This document shows positions 1-11,366 of a DNA stretch of 36,125 nucleotides, piece by piece. The notes beneath the pieces are model-generated. The model was not told the origin of the DNA, made no database searches, and worked only from the letters and a program-made list of their open reading frames with translations. The stretch covers positions 1-36,125 of the forward strand of contig JAHJNE010000258.1 of assembly GCA_018820995.1 (NCBI GenBank), in the 5' to 3' direction. The stretch comes from Gammaproteobacteria bacterium (GTDB taxonomy: Bacteria; Pseudomonadota; Gammaproteobacteria; Enterobacterales; Alteromonadaceae). The translations under genes and the position numbers were made by a program. Numbering within the stretch: the first letter of the stretch is position 1; every line of letters starts with the position of its first letter.

Positions 1-825
<825 letters not shown>

Positions 826-851
<26 letters not shown>

Positions 852-2175
852 TGGCTTTCGCGGCTTGATCCAGCTGCTGCAAATAATTCAGTTTATCCAG
901 CAACTGTTTCTCTAACCCCCGGTCGCTGGGCTGATAAAATTGTTGGCCGGCAAGCTCAATTGGCAAATAACGCTCACCCGCGGCATAAGCGCCTGGTTCA
1001 TCGTGTGCATATCGATAGCCTTGCCCATGCCCCATCTCTTTCATCAACTGGGTTGGTGCGTTACGCAAATGCAATGGCACTTCAAACGACGGCGATTGCT
1101 GCACTAAAGCCCGCATTTGTTTAAAAGCCCGATACACAGCATTACTTTTTGGCGCTAACGCCAGATAAACCAACGCTTGCGCTATCGCCCGCTCGCCTTC
1201 GGCCGGACCAACACGACTAAAGGTATCCCAGGCATCCAGCGAAATCGTCAGCGCGCGCGGATCTGCATTACCTATATCTTCAGAAGCAATCGCCAATAAC
1301 CTACGTGCGACATAAAGTGGGTCGCCGCCGCCTTCCAGAATTCGGCAATACCAATATAAAGCGCCATCTGGGTTTGAACCCCGTACCGATTTATGCAAGG
1401 CCGAAATCAAATCATAAAACTGATCGCCCTGATTATCAAAACCAGGTAATTGTCGCGGTACCAATTGTTTTAATAGTGGCGCGCCGATAATGCTTTCACC
1501 CTGCGCCTGCACCGACTGTGCAGCCAGCTCCAGCAGATTTAGCATCCTTCTCGCGTCGCCATCCGCCAATGCCAGCAATAATTCAACAGCGGCCGGCTCC
1601 AGCGTCAGTTGCTGAGCACCAAGACCAAGTTCAAGATCAGTGAGTGCTCGCGTGAGAACTGTTTGTAGTTCCGCTGGCGCGATTTTTTTTAAGATGCAGA
1701 CCCTTGCCCGCGATAACAATGCGTTATTTAATGAAAATGAAGGATTTTCAGTAGTCGCCCCAATAAAAATGATGGTGCCATCTTCGATGTGCGGCAAAAA
1801 TGCGTCTTGCTGACTTTTATTAAAACGATGGACTTCGTCGACAAATAATAAGGTACGTTGTTGGCGTTCCAGCAGTCGCAGTTTTGCTGCGGCAATCTCT
1901 TCGCGAATTTCTTTGACGCCCGCGGTCACCGCTGAAATTTTTGCAAGATACGCTTCAGCGTGACTCGCCACCAGTTCCGCTAAGGTTGTTTTTCCGGTAC
2001 CCGGTGGCCCCCAAAAAATCAGCGACGTCACACGTCCAGCTTCAATGGCTTGGCGCAATGGTGTTCCGGGACCAACTAAATGCTGCTGACCGACGTAGTC
2101 GGCCAGTTGAAGTGGGCGCAGTCTGGCCGCAAGGGGACGGACATCCGGCATAAAGTCAAAACTTAAACTGGTCAC
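826..2175 (-). CDS. rarA: Replication-associated recombination protein A (MgsA/RarA AAA+ ATPase)
   Basis: [24 protein letters not shown], Walker [13 protein letters not shown], Walker [29 protein letters not shown]; lolA-rarA-serS synteny. Confidence 0.97.
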
Positions 2176-2786
2176 TTATTGCGTAAATCTTCCACATCAA
2201 CACCTTCAGGCGTGACAAATTTAAACAGGTTGGCTTCGAGTTCAACATTATTCTGAATCGCTAAAAATTCAAAATCACTACGTTGACCGTTATTGTCCAG
2301 CACCGCCATATGCGACAACCCTACACCTGCGAAAGTCAGTGTCAACTGACGCACCGGATTGTCTTTGTTTTTCGGGGTAATAATATACTGTTGGCCTTCG
2401 CCACTGACATCATATTGTTGCCATAAACTGGCATCGTTGGAAGTCAGCAGTACAAATGGCGTTTGGTTCACTTCTTTTTTAGCGTCATACAAGCTGACTT
2501 GTTCTAATAGCTCGTTGTAATGCCACAAAGTTTTGCCATCGCCAATAAACAGATTGGGTTCTGGGCTCAGGGTTTCAAAGCGAAATAGTGATGGCTGCTT
2601 CAGTGTCAGCATGCCTTCACCCGCTTCTTGCACAGGTTGGTTTTTTGCATCAACCACAGTTTGTACAAAACTTGCCTGATAGCTGTATAAGCGCGCCAGT
2701 TTATTTTTTAAAGCATCGGCTTGTTCGGCGGCCGCATGCACCCCACCTGATAATAATAAGCTCAACACAACAACTAATTTTTTCAT
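2172..2786 (-). CDS. lolA: Outer-membrane lipoprotein carrier protein LolA
   Basis: Signal peptide then [47 protein letters not shown]...; ATGA overlap with rarA; between ftsK and rarA. Confidence 0.95.
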   Translation of the reverse strand: MKKLVVVLSLLLSGGVHAAAEQADALKNKLARLYSYQASFVQTVVDAKNQPVQEAGEGMLTLKQPSLFRFETLSPEPNLFIGDGKTLWHYNELLEQVSLYDAKKEVNQTPFVLLTSNDASLWQQYDVSGEGQQYIITPKNKDNPVRQLTLTFAGVGLSHMAVLDNNGQRSDFEFLAIQNNVELEANLFKFVTPEGVDVEDLRNK

Positions 2787-5618
2787 TTAAAACCCTTTTG
2801 GCGGTGGAGGAGCTAACACTTCACGATTTCCATTGTGACCTGGGCCACTGACTATACCAATCTGTTCCATCGTTTCTACTAAGCGAGCGGCCCGGTTGTA
2901 TCCGATCCGGAAGCGGCGCTGCACGCCTGACACAGAGGCTTTACGACTTTCAGTGACAAACGCCACTGCTTGGTCAAACAGCGGATCCGCTTCGGCATCT
3001 TCGTCTTCCAGTGTTTCACCTGGCAACAGATTTTCTTCAGTGGTTTCACCATTGAGAATTTCCGGTATGTAATTTGGCCGACCGCGTTTTTTCCAATCTG
3101 CTACCACAGCATGGACTTCGTGGTCGTCAACAAAAGCTCCATGCACCCGATTTGGCACGCCTGAGCCCGGTGGCAAATACAACATATCGCCCTGACCTAA
3201 CAAACTTTCTGCGCCTTGCTGGTCAAGGATAGTTCGGGAGTCAATTTTTGAAGACACCTGAAAGGCAATCCGCGTTGGAATATTTGCTTTGATCAAACCG
3301 GTAATAACATCCACCGAAGGGCGCTGTGTTGCCAGAATCAAATGAATACCGGCAGCACGTGCCTTTTGCGCAATCCGCGCAATCAACTCTTCAACCTTTT
3401 TACCGACAATCATCATCATGTCGGCAAATTCGTCAATAACCACCACAATCGAAGGTAACTTTTCTAACAACGGTGGCTCAGTTCGCATATCGTCAGCAGC
3501 GCGCCAGATTGGGTCGCGCAGTGGTTTGCCTTCCGCAATCGCATCGGCGACTTTAACGTTATAACCTTTGAGGTTTCGCACCCCCAGCGCAGACATCAGC
3601 TTATACCGACGCTCCATTTCACCAACACACCAGCGCAGACCGTTGGCCGCTTCTTTCATGTCAGTAACCACTTCTGTCAGCAAGTGCGGTATGCCTTCGT
3701 AGACAGAAAGCTCAAGCATTTTAGGGTCAATCATTAAAAACCGCACATCATCTGGCGTTGATTTATAGAGCAGACTACAAATCATCACATTAACGCCAAC
3801 TGACTTACCTGAACCCGTGGTACCCGCCACTAGCAAATGCGGCATTTTGGCTAAATCAGCGACTACAGATTTACCGGCGATATCTTTCCCCAGTACCATC
3901 GTTAGCGGCGACTTAGATTGCTCAAAGATTTCATCGCCTATGACTTCGGATAACCGAACAATTTCACGGTGCTGGTTAGGTAGTTCCAGACCGATAAAGG
4001 ATTTGCCAGGGATCACTTCAACCACCCGCACACTTATCGCCGACAAGGAACGAGCTAAGTCTTTGGATAAACCGGTAATTTTGCTAACTTTGACCCCTGG
4101 TGCCAAGTCGAGCTCAAAACGGGTCACCACGGGGCCTGGGTAAACACCAACAACTTTGGCGTCGACGTTAAAATCAAGAAGTTTTAACTCCACTAAACGC
4201 GACACTTTGTCTAAATCTTCCTGTGAAATGGGATTCACTGTTTTGTTCGGCCGATCCAGTAAACCGAGTGCAGGCAGTAATTCAGCCAGGGTTTGTGGTG
4301 CGGCAACTGACGAGCTGCCTAGTTCTTGCTCGTCGTCATCCAAATCCAATGGCGGCTCTTGTGCAACAACGGGTGCATAGGCGCTTTGGGTGTGTGCAAA
4401 GCTTTGCTGTAATTCAGCCGTGTCATAGCGGTCATCAATCGCACTGTAGGTCAATTCATCATCGGCCAATTCGTCAACGCTGACAAAGGCTCTGGCATCG
4501 GTATTAGCATCCAAAGGTTGAAATGGTAAGGGTTCAACCTGTGCGTTGGCATCAGGGAAAAATGCCCGACTTTGCAGCAGTGGGTCTACTTTGATTGCGG
4601 TGCTATCATCGATCAGTGGCGCTGCTTCAGTAAATTCAGTGACCGAAACCTCATCTTCACTCGTCGTCCGATCTGTAACCTGAGTTTCAGGATTGAGCGC
4701 CGCCATATCAAACGTTGGCTCGACCATGTCACGCATTTCACAGCTAAATCCTGGCTCTTTGCGTTCCTGTACCGGCGCAATCACTTGTACCTTGGCACTA
4801 GTCTGCTCAGTCTCAGCGCTTTGTTCGGCAGCATTATAAGCCGGTATTTTATCTTTGCTTCGCGCAACTGCTTTTGCAGCAGGAATTTCAGTAAATGAAT
4901 TCGTCTTCTCTGGCTGTTTACCTTGTTGGAAACGGGCCAATAATTGGCGGATAAAATGATAACTTTCGACCACAAAACGGCCGAGCTCATCTGCTACTGT
5001 TAACCAGGAAATACCGGTGAGTAGTGTCAATCCAACACAAAACCCACATAACAACAACAAGCTACTACCAACGAAATTCAAATTTGGCAATAAAATGCCA
5101 ACTATGACATCGCCAACCACACCGCCGGAGGAATAGATAAAAAAGTCATCAAAATTGATGCTACTGATTGCACAAGCGCTAATGACGGTGACCAGTAAAC
5201 CAAGCAAACGTAGGCCTAGGATCAGATAATCAATAGAAATCAAATCTTTAAAGCGCTTAAATAGCAAATAACCACAAAAGCCAAAAAAAGGTGGGAATAA
5301 ATACGATAACCAGCCAAATACCGTGAACAGCACATCCGCAGTACGGGCGCCTACCGGGCCGGCAAAATTATGAATATCGGTGTTATAACCAGTCTGCGAC
5401 CAACTAGGATCCGCCGGGTCAAAGCTTAAAAGTGCCAGCAGCATGAATGCCGACAAGCCGACAAAAACAATTAACCCAACTTCAATCAGCCGTTGGATGC
5501 CATTTAATGAAAATACGGTTTTAGCTTGCAAGCGCCTGGCCCTATTAAAAATTCGAAAAAATACCCTGCCAAGATACCAGAGACCTGATAACCATGCATC
5601 TGTTTCAGTTCTGCACAA
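2787..5618 (-). CDS. ftsK: DNA translocase FtsK (943 aa as called)
   Basis: N-terminal TM region, acidic linker, motor domain ([32 protein letters not shown]), C-terminal gamma winged-helix. The called start gives an unusual N-terminal extension of about 40 residues; the true start may lie downstream. Confidence 0.97.
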   Translation of the reverse strand: MCRTETDAWLSGLWYLGRVFFRIFNRARRLQAKTVFSLNGIQRLIEVGLIVFVGLSAFMLLALLSFDPADPSWSQTGYNTDIHNFAGPVGARTADVLFTVFGWLSYLFPPFFGFCGYLLFKRFKDLISIDYLILGLRLLGLLVTVISACAISSINFDDFFIYSSGGVVGDVIVGILLPNLNFVGSSLLLLCGFCVGLTLLTGISWLTVADELGRFVVESYHFIRQLLARFQQGKQPEKTNSFTEIPAAKAVARSKDKIPAYNAAEQSAETEQTSAKVQVIAPVQERKEPGFSCEMRDMVEPTFDMAALNPETQVTDRTTSEDEVSVTEFTEAAPLIDDSTAIKVDPLLQSRAFFPDANAQVEPLPFQPLDANTDARAFVSVDELADDELTYSAIDDRYDTAELQQSFAHTQSAYAPVVAQEPPLDLDDDEQELGSSSVAAPQTLAELLPALGLLDRPNKTVNPISQEDLDKVSRLVELKLLDFNVDAKVVGVYPGPVVTRFELDLAPGVKVSKITGLSKDLARSLSAISVRVVEVIPGKSFIGLELPNQHREIVRLSEVIGDEIFEQSKSPLTMVLGKDIAGKSVVADLAKMPHLLVAGTTGSGKSVGVNVMICSLLYKSTPDDVRFLMIDPKMLELSVYEGIPHLLTEVVTDMKEAANGLRWCVGEMERRYKLMSALGVRNLKGYNVKVADAIAEGKPLRDPIWRAADDMRTEPPLLEKLPSIVVVIDEFADMMMIVGKKVEELIARIAQKARAAGIHLILATQRPSVDVITGLIKANIPTRIAFQVSSKIDSRTILDQQGAESLLGQGDMLYLPPGSGVPNRVHGAFVDDHEVHAVVADWKKRGRPNYIPEILNGETTEENLLPGETLEDEDAEADPLFDQAVAFVTESRKASVSGVQRRFRIGYNRAARLVETMEQIGIVSGPGHNGNREVLAPPPPKGF

Positions 5619-5648
5619 CCAGCATTGCCCATGCTATCTGTTTGTTTT

Positions 5649-6137
5649 TTAAGCTCTGACAGCAATAAATGTTGTCTGTTTCACTTCTTCCATCACCACA
5701 TAGGTTCGGCTCTCACGCACACTCGGCAGTCGTAACAAAGTTTCACCTAATAATTCACGATAGGCTGCCATATTGGTCACCCGCGTTTTTAACAAAAAAT
5801 CGAAACTACCTGATACCAGATGACATTCCAGAATTTCATCCAATTTTTGAACTGCTTTGCTAAATTCATCAAAATCTTCAGGTGAAGTTTTGCTTAAAGT
5901 GATCTCTACAAACACCAGCAGCGCAGCACCGACTTTATTTGGATCAACTCTGGCGTTGTAACTCAGTATAAATTTGTCCAACTCAAGCTTACGCACACGC
6001 TCCAGACAAGGCGTTGGACTCAGCCCTACCCTCTTCGCCAATTCGACATTCGATAAGCGGCCATCTTTTTGTAATTCAACCAGAATTTTCCGGTCAATCC
6101 GGTCTAGCTTTTTTGCACTATGATTTCCAGCCAACAT
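5649..6137 (-). CDS. lrp: Leucine-responsive regulatory protein (Lrp/AsnC family)
   Basis: LDRIDRKILVELQKDGRLSNVELAKRVGLSPTPCLERVRKLE... and C-terminal RAM domain; lrp-ftsK-lolA-rarA-serS order as in E. coli. Confidence 0.95.
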   Translation of the reverse strand: MLAGNHSAKKLDRIDRKILVELQKDGRLSNVELAKRVGLSPTPCLERVRKLELDKFILSYNARVDPNKVGAALLVFVEITLSKTSPEDFDEFSKAVQKLDEILECHLVSGSFDFLLKTRVTNMAAYRELLGETLLRLPSVRESRTYVVMEEVKQTTFIAVRA

Positions 6138-6139
6138 GG

Positions 6140-6184
6140 TAGTGAATTATGCTTCTATAAACTGAATGTCAGATGATTATGCTA
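6140..6184. promoter_or_regulatory. Tandem Lrp-box-like sites in the lrp/ald divergent region
   Basis: TAGTGAATTATGCTT (6140-6154) and CAGATGATTATGCTA (6170-6184) each match 13/15 positions of the E. coli Lrp consensus YAGHAWATTWTDCTR; starts are exactly 30 bp apart. Confidence 0.55.
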
Positions 6185-6282
6185 CATATCTGGCATATTT
6201 CAAACATTCATTCTGCAAAATCAGCACTATACTAGCGGAATATTTTTACCCACCCTACAGCTCTTATTCAAAGGCGAAAATT

Positions 6283-7404
6283 ATGATTATTGGCGTGCCA
6301 AAAGAAATTAAAAACCACGAATACCGCGTCGGTATGACTCCTGCCAGCGTGCGCGAACTTGTTGCACATGGCCACAGCGTATTTGTCGAACATAATGCCG
6401 GTAGCGGCATTGGTTTTGGTGATAGCGACTACACCACAGCTGGCGCAACAGTACTCGCCACCGCAAGTGAAGTTTTCGCCAAATCTGAAATGATTGTAAA
6501 AGTAAAAGAGCCACAAGCAATTGAACGCGCGATGTTACGCGATGGCCAAATCCTGTTCACTTACCTGCACTTAGCCCCTGATTTACCACAAACTGAAGAC
6601 TTGATTAAATCTAAAGCAATTTGTATTGCCTATGAAACCGTCACTGATAATCGTGGTGGTTTACCATTACTTGCACCCATGTCAGAAGTTGCAGGCCGGA
6701 TGTCTATCCAAGCCGGTGCTCGCGCACTTGAAAAATCTTGTGCTGGCCGTGGCATGTTATTAGGCGGTGTGCCAGGTACAGAACCTGCCAAAGTTGTTGT
6801 GATCGGTGGTGGTATGGTTGGTACCAACGCAGCGCAAATGGCTGTTGGTTTAGGTGCTGATGTTGTAGTTCTGGATCGCAATGTTGACGTATTGCGTCGG
6901 ATCAATGCGCAATTTAATGGCGCCGTTAAAGCTATTTACTCAACGACAGATGCGCTGGAAAAACATATTCTGGAAGCGGACTTAGTCATTGGCGGTGTAT
7001 TAATTCCAGGTGCTGCAGCTCCAAAATTAGTAACCCGTGAACACGTTCGCAAAATGAAAGCTGGCTCAGCCATTGTTGACGTAGCAATTGACCAAGGTGG
7101 TTGTGTAGAAACCTCTCATGCAACTACACATGCCGATCCAACTTTCATTGTCGATGATGTTGTACATTATTGTGTCGCAAACATGCCGGGCGCAGTACCA
7201 CTGACTTCAACTTTCGCTCTGAACAATGCCACTTTGCCTTTTATTATTAAATTGGCAAATAAAGGCTACAAAGCGGCTTTACTGGAAGATCAACATTTAT
7301 TAAATGGTCTGAACGTGATTGGTGGCCATGTGGTCAACCAGCACGTTGCAGAAGCGCTGAATCTGCCTTTTGTTGACCCACGGGTGGCATTAAACGCGAA
7401 TTAA
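6283..7404 (+). CDS. ald: Alanine dehydrogenase
   Basis: [33 protein letters not shown]...; [30 protein letters not shown] (NAD-binding). The ORF track starts at 6166; homology supports ATG at 6283. Confidence 0.97.
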   Translation: MIIGVPKEIKNHEYRVGMTPASVRELVAHGHSVFVEHNAGSGIGFGDSDYTTAGATVLATASEVFAKSEMIVKVKEPQAIERAMLRDGQILFTYLHLAPDLPQTEDLIKSKAICIAYETVTDNRGGLPLLAPMSEVAGRMSIQAGARALEKSCAGRGMLLGGVPGTEPAKVVVIGGGMVGTNAAQMAVGLGADVVVLDRNVDVLRRINAQFNGAVKAIYSTTDALEKHILEADLVIGGVLIPGAAAPKLVTREHVRKMKAGSAIVDVAIDQGGCVETSHATTHADPTFIVDDVVHYCVANMPGAVPLTSTFALNNATLPFIIKLANKGYKAALLEDQHLLNGLNVIGGHVVNQHVAEALNLPFVDPRVALNAN

Positions 7405-7437
7405 GCAAACAGCTTACATTGCTCGATACCAAAATTG

Positions 7438-7463
7438 AAAAGCCAGCACCAGCTGGCTTTTTT
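7438..7463 (+). terminator. Rho-independent terminator of ald
   Basis: AGCCAGC-acca-GCTGGCT followed by a T run, just after the ald stop. Confidence 0.8.
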
Positions 7464-7555
7464 ATTGCCGAAATAAAAGTCAGTCATCTATGAAGTTCAA
7501 TGATTGCGAACTCTTTGTTAATCCGCTTATGATGAAAAAAACAGAGGAACTTTTT

Positions 7556-8032
7556 ATGCAGCAGTTATTCGTCCTGGCTTTGGCGGGATGTCTCATCAGT
7601 GGTTGTCATGCTCAGCCAGCAACTACTCAATTCAGCGAAAAATTCGCCTTAATTCAGGTCAAAGTCGGTGATGAGTTGATACAAGTGCAATTGGCCGATA
7701 CTGATGCCAAAAGAAGTCAGGGCTTAATGGGACAAACGCCGTTACAGCATGGCATGTTGTTATTGCATAAAACTGCAAAACCGATGGTGTTGTGGATGAA
7801 AAACACCCCCAGTGCGCTCGATGTCGCATTTATCGACGCCAACTGGAACATCGTGGGGATGGCCCAGATGCAACCGTTTAGCGAAGATTTACATCCATCC
7901 CCAGGCCCGGTCATTGGCGCCTTAGAAATGCCGTTGGGCTGGTTTAACAAAACGAACATTCAACTGGGTCAACAACTTGTGTTGTGCGCACAGCAGCAAT
8001 GCCAATCAGCACCAAGCGTCAATAAAAATTAA
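7556..8032 (+). CDS. DUF192-family periplasmic/lipoprotein-like protein
   Basis: MQQLFVLALAGCLISGCHAQP looks like a lipoprotein signal (ISGC); QLADTDAKRSQGLMGQTPLQHGMLLLH...MWMKNT-like core, ALDVAFID, GALEMPLGWF are DUF192 motifs. The upstream start at 7490 is less likely; GAGG precedes ATG 7556. Confidence 0.85.
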   Translation: MQQLFVLALAGCLISGCHAQPATTQFSEKFALIQVKVGDELIQVQLADTDAKRSQGLMGQTPLQHGMLLLHKTAKPMVLWMKNTPSALDVAFIDANWNIVGMAQMQPFSEDLHPSPGPVIGALEMPLGWFNKTNIQLGQQLVLCAQQQCQSAPSVNKN

Positions 8033-8085
8033 AAGATGCTTTTTGGCAGGGTAAAAATATTGATTTTATTGCGGATTGAGCTCCA

Positions 8086-8337
8086 TTAGAGATCTTTATC
8101 ATCTTTGTGCAGAAAAATTTCAGTAAAGCCAAAGCGGATAAACTCTTTTTGCCGGTAATCTTTAATCGCCGCAGTACGTTTAGCCGTCATCGCCACTTGT
8201 TGTTCCATTTTTAAGAATTGCGTTAAATCAATTCCTTCAGCCGCTGCAACTGCCTCATAAATATCATGAAACTTATCGTAACTAAATGGGATTTGCCGCG
8301 GCTGCCCTTTAAATTTGTAGGTAATAGCACGTGCCAT
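8086..8337 (-). CDS. DUF2960-family protein
   Basis: 83 aa MARAITYKFKGQPRQIPFSYDKFHDIYEAVAAAEGIDLTQFLKMEQQVAM...; recognised as DUF2960-like; TAATG overlap with the upstream acyltransferase. Confidence 0.7.
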   Translation of the reverse strand: MARAITYKFKGQPRQIPFSYDKFHDIYEAVAAAEGIDLTQFLKMEQQVAMTAKRTAAIKDYRQKEFIRFGFTEIFLHKDDKDL

Positions 8338-9488
8338 TAGAGCTGCTCCTTACTACGATTCGCATTTAACAAAGGATTGGCATACATCTGACATAACACC
8401 GGCCGAATTTGTTCAGGCACTGCCGCAAGACGACGTTTAAACTGCTCAACCGTACTGTCTTTTTCATCAAGTGCTGCGGGTTGATTGGCTGCGAGATAAT
8501 TCGCTGGATATAACCGATAGCCTTGGTATATTTCCCGATCAATAGCAGCAGCCATGGTTTCAGGGCTGATCAGATCTTCTGCTTTATCAACAACAGCACC
8601 AAAATGAACATGCACCCGGCCTTTTTCACCAATAATGCCCTGGACAATACTTTGAATATCTTCAAATTCAGCTTTTTGGTAGTTGCCTTGGGTCTGACGT
8701 TGATATAACTCCTGCGCTTTGGCTAAGTCACAGGGATCAAATTCATAAGACAGGCACACAGGAACGATTTGCAATGAAGCCATATAATCAGGAAAATTGA
8801 TTTGTTGTTGTTTGCCCGCAATATAAAACATTTTCAGGATAGCTGGGTCCGTAACGTCGTTACCGTCTTTGGCCCGCCCCTCTTTTTGAGCGATCCAGAT
8901 ATGATTGTGAGTAGTCAGCGAATGCCGGATGTAAGCGGATAACTGTCCCAGCGCTTTAAGCATTTCCCGTGGACCTTTCGCTGAACGTTTGACGATGAAA
9001 CTTTTATTCAGCTTCATCAATTCAGTGACGCAGGTCTTTTTCAATAAGTTGTCACCAATCGCAATGCGCGCGGTCGTAAAACCATGCTGGTGCAAACACC
9101 AGTTCACTAACGACGGATCCATCGCAATGTCGCGATGATTCGACACAAATAAATAAGATTTGTTGGGATCAAGCGCAGCCAAACCGCTGCAAGTCACACC
9201 TTGAGTAGTCCGTTTTAAAGTGTTTTCCAAATAGCCTGAGACATAACGTTGCACTGATTCAACGCTCTGGAAGCCTGACCAGTGCCGCCGTAAGTACCAA
9301 GTGAGCATAGGAGCCGCGATAGCGGTCAACCAAGACGCAGAGCTACCAAATCGAAAACGGATCACCGCCTGGATAAACTCTGGATCAGCAATAACGCGCT
9401 GCACAGCGGCAGGCACTTCAGCGTCGTTATAAGGACGGATATCGTCAAAATTTTCGGTTACTTCAGTCACACTTGAGGCCTTTATCAA
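8337..9488 (-). CDS. 1-acyl-sn-glycerol-3-phosphate acyltransferase-like (PlsC superfamily)
   Basis: SNHRDIAMDPSLV (HX4D-type acyltransferase motif NHRDIAMD) and KEGRAKDG region; 383 aa. Confidence 0.82.
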   Translation of the reverse strand: MIKASSVTEVTENFDDIRPYNDAEVPAAVQRVIADPEFIQAVIRFRFGSSASWLTAIAAPMLTWYLRRHWSGFQSVESVQRYVSGYLENTLKRTTQGVTCSGLAALDPNKSYLFVSNHRDIAMDPSLVNWCLHQHGFTTARIAIGDNLLKKTCVTELMKLNKSFIVKRSAKGPREMLKALGQLSAYIRHSLTTHNHIWIAQKEGRAKDGNDVTDPAILKMFYIAGKQQQINFPDYMASLQIVPVCLSYEFDPCDLAKAQELYQRQTQGNYQKAEFEDIQSIVQGIIGEKGRVHVHFGAVVDKAEDLISPETMAAAIDREIYQGYRLYPANYLAANQPAALDEKDSTVEQFKRRLAAVPEQIRPVLCQMYANPLLNANRSKEQL

Positions 9489-9586
9489 ATCAACCGGGCT
9501 ATTTTTACTGATTAACAGCTAACTGCCTAGCAGAATCGACGAATTAGCCGCAAAAACACCGAATCGAACGATGAACTCAGACCAGA

Positions 9587-10114
9587 TTAGGCCGAACGGG
9601 CGAAATGCCGTTGTGAGGTAGGCTTTAATTGTTGTGCAGGTTGGAGACGATCATTTAATACAACCAATGCTTGCCCAGCAAGCAATTGTTTTCCTTGCAG
9701 GTTTTCACCACTATCTAACAATAATAACTGGCTGCTTGCGCCATAACAGTTGGTCACAATGGCCAGCATCATCACCCGACCGGCTAATAATACAAGCTCT
9801 GCCACTGCGGGCTGGTACTGTTGCGAAACTGGCGAAAAGCCCCAGCTTTTATGGCCGGTTTGACGCACAAATTGCTGACAGCACAACGCGTCAACTGTCG
9901 CAGCAAAACAAGCGGCTTCGTTGAATTGCAATTGCTCCAGCGTGTGCCAAAACGACCAGAACCATTGAGCTTGTTCAAGGGTAAAATGAGTGTCGTCAAC
10001 GGCAATCAGCTGATGCATACCGAATGGCGTCGCTTGTATCGCGAAACCAGTATCCAATTGCATTTGCTCGTTTTGCAGCCATTGCCACTTGGCGGAAGGT
10101 GTATAGGCCGACAT
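9587..10114 (-). CDS. zapC: Cell division protein ZapC
   Basis: 175 aa; W-rich N-terminus, KSWGFSPV, VLLAGRVMML, LLDSGENLQGKQLLAGQALVVLNDRLQP resembles E. coli ZapC; immediately downstream of pyrD. Confidence 0.78.
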   Translation of the reverse strand: MSAYTPSAKWQWLQNEQMQLDTGFAIQATPFGMHQLIAVDDTHFTLEQAQWFWSFWHTLEQLQFNEAACFAATVDALCCQQFVRQTGHKSWGFSPVSQQYQPAVAELVLLAGRVMMLAIVTNCYGASSQLLLLDSGENLQGKQLLAGQALVVLNDRLQPAQQLKPTSQRHFARSA

Positions 10115-10219
10115 GTCATTTCACCTGAAAGATTAATTGCCATGCCGCCGTTTTACACTTTGCCGATCAATAAGTTAAAGATTTTTTTGCTCTAACTTCA
10201 GATGATCCGTACCGGATCG

Positions 10220-11230
10220 TTATAAGCTCTGTACGATCGAACGGATCAAGTCAGGGCCTTGATAAATAAAGCCTGTATAGACTTGTACCAACTGCGCACC
10301 GGCTGCAAATTTTTCATTAGCTGCATCAGCACTGTCAATACCACCAACACCAATAATTGGGAACTCCGGACCAACTGCAGCACGTAATTGTGCGATGACA
10401 CTGGTGCTTTTCGCCCGCACTGGCGCACCGCTCAGCCCGCCCATTTCTTCTGCAAATTGAAGACCTTGCACCAAGCTACGGTCTAAGGTTGTGTTGGTTG
10501 CAATCGCGCCATCGAGTTTACTTTGCAACAAAGTATCCGCAACTTGCTGCACCGCGACTTCGTCCATATCTGGAGCAATTTTGACAAAAACAGGCACGTA
10601 TTTCTGATACTTCGCCGCTAAATCCAGTTGCTCGTTTTTGACACTAACCAGCAAGTCCATGAGCGCATCGCCAAATTGTAGATCCCGCAGACCCGGGGTA
10701 TTCGGTGATGAAATATTTACCGTGATGTAGCTGGCATAAGGATATACCTTGCGCATACAGTGCACATAATCATCCTTGCCCTGCTCATTGGGTGTGTCTT
10801 TATTTTTGCCGATATTAATACCAAGCACACCCTGATAACGGGCTTTTTTGACATTTTCAACTAAATAATCAACGCCCTTATTATTAAAGCCCATGCGGTT
10901 TATAATGGCGTTTGCTTCAGGCAAGCGGAATATCCGCGGTTTATCATTGCCAGCCTGCGGTCTTGGCGTCACAGTTCCCACTTCGATAAAGCCAAAACCC
11001 ATCTGCGAAAATGCATCGATACAATCCGCATTTTTATCCAGACCGGCAGCCAAGCCAACCGGATTATCAAATCGGATCCCGGCAACGGTCACCGGTTTTG
11101 CTGGCAGCTGCTGGCGCCATAAGGCTGACATAGGTGTATGTTGTAGCGTTTTTAAACTACCCAGCGCGAAATGATGCGACTTTTCGGCATCAGCACAAAA
11201 CATCAGCCGCCTTGCAAGTTGATAAAACAT
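10220..11230 (-). CDS. pyrD: Dihydroorotate dehydrogenase (quinone), class 2
   Basis: [111 protein letters not shown]. Confidence 0.98.
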   Translation of the reverse strand: MFYQLARRLMFCADAEKSHHFALGSLKTLQHTPMSALWRQQLPAKPVTVAGIRFDNPVGLAAGLDKNADCIDAFSQMGFGFIEVGTVTPRPQAGNDKPRIFRLPEANAIINRMGFNNKGVDYLVENVKKARYQGVLGINIGKNKDTPNEQGKDDYVHCMRKVYPYASYITVNISSPNTPGLRDLQFGDALMDLLVSVKNEQLDLAAKYQKYVPVFVKIAPDMDEVAVQQVADTLLQSKLDGAIATNTTLDRSLVQGLQFAEEMGGLSGAPVRAKSTSVIAQLRAAVGPEFPIIGVGGIDSADAANEKFAAGAQLVQVYTGFIYQGPDLIRSIVQSL

Positions 11231-11312
11231 AACAAACCTTTTTTTCTTTTAAAACCAAGGTGTAGCACACCGCGATGACTCTGACGATCCAATCATACAG
11301 AACCGGCTAAAA

Positions 11313-11338
11313 GAATGCCCCGTTGAGACGGGGCATTC
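11313..11338 (-). terminator. Rho-independent terminator of the NAD-glutamate dehydrogenase gene
   Basis: Perfect 11-bp stem GAATGCCCCGT-tgag-ACGGGGCATTC; on the minus strand followed by CTTTTAG, downstream of the stop at 11367. Confidence 0.8.
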
Positions 11339-11366
11339 AGCTGATTCAGATCAATTCACACAAACT

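Noticed and set aside
10204-10218. GATCCG-tac-CGGATC palindrome right after the pyrD stop, as a terminator
   Set aside because: Short stem, 3-nt loop, and no T-tract on the minus strand; probably incidental.
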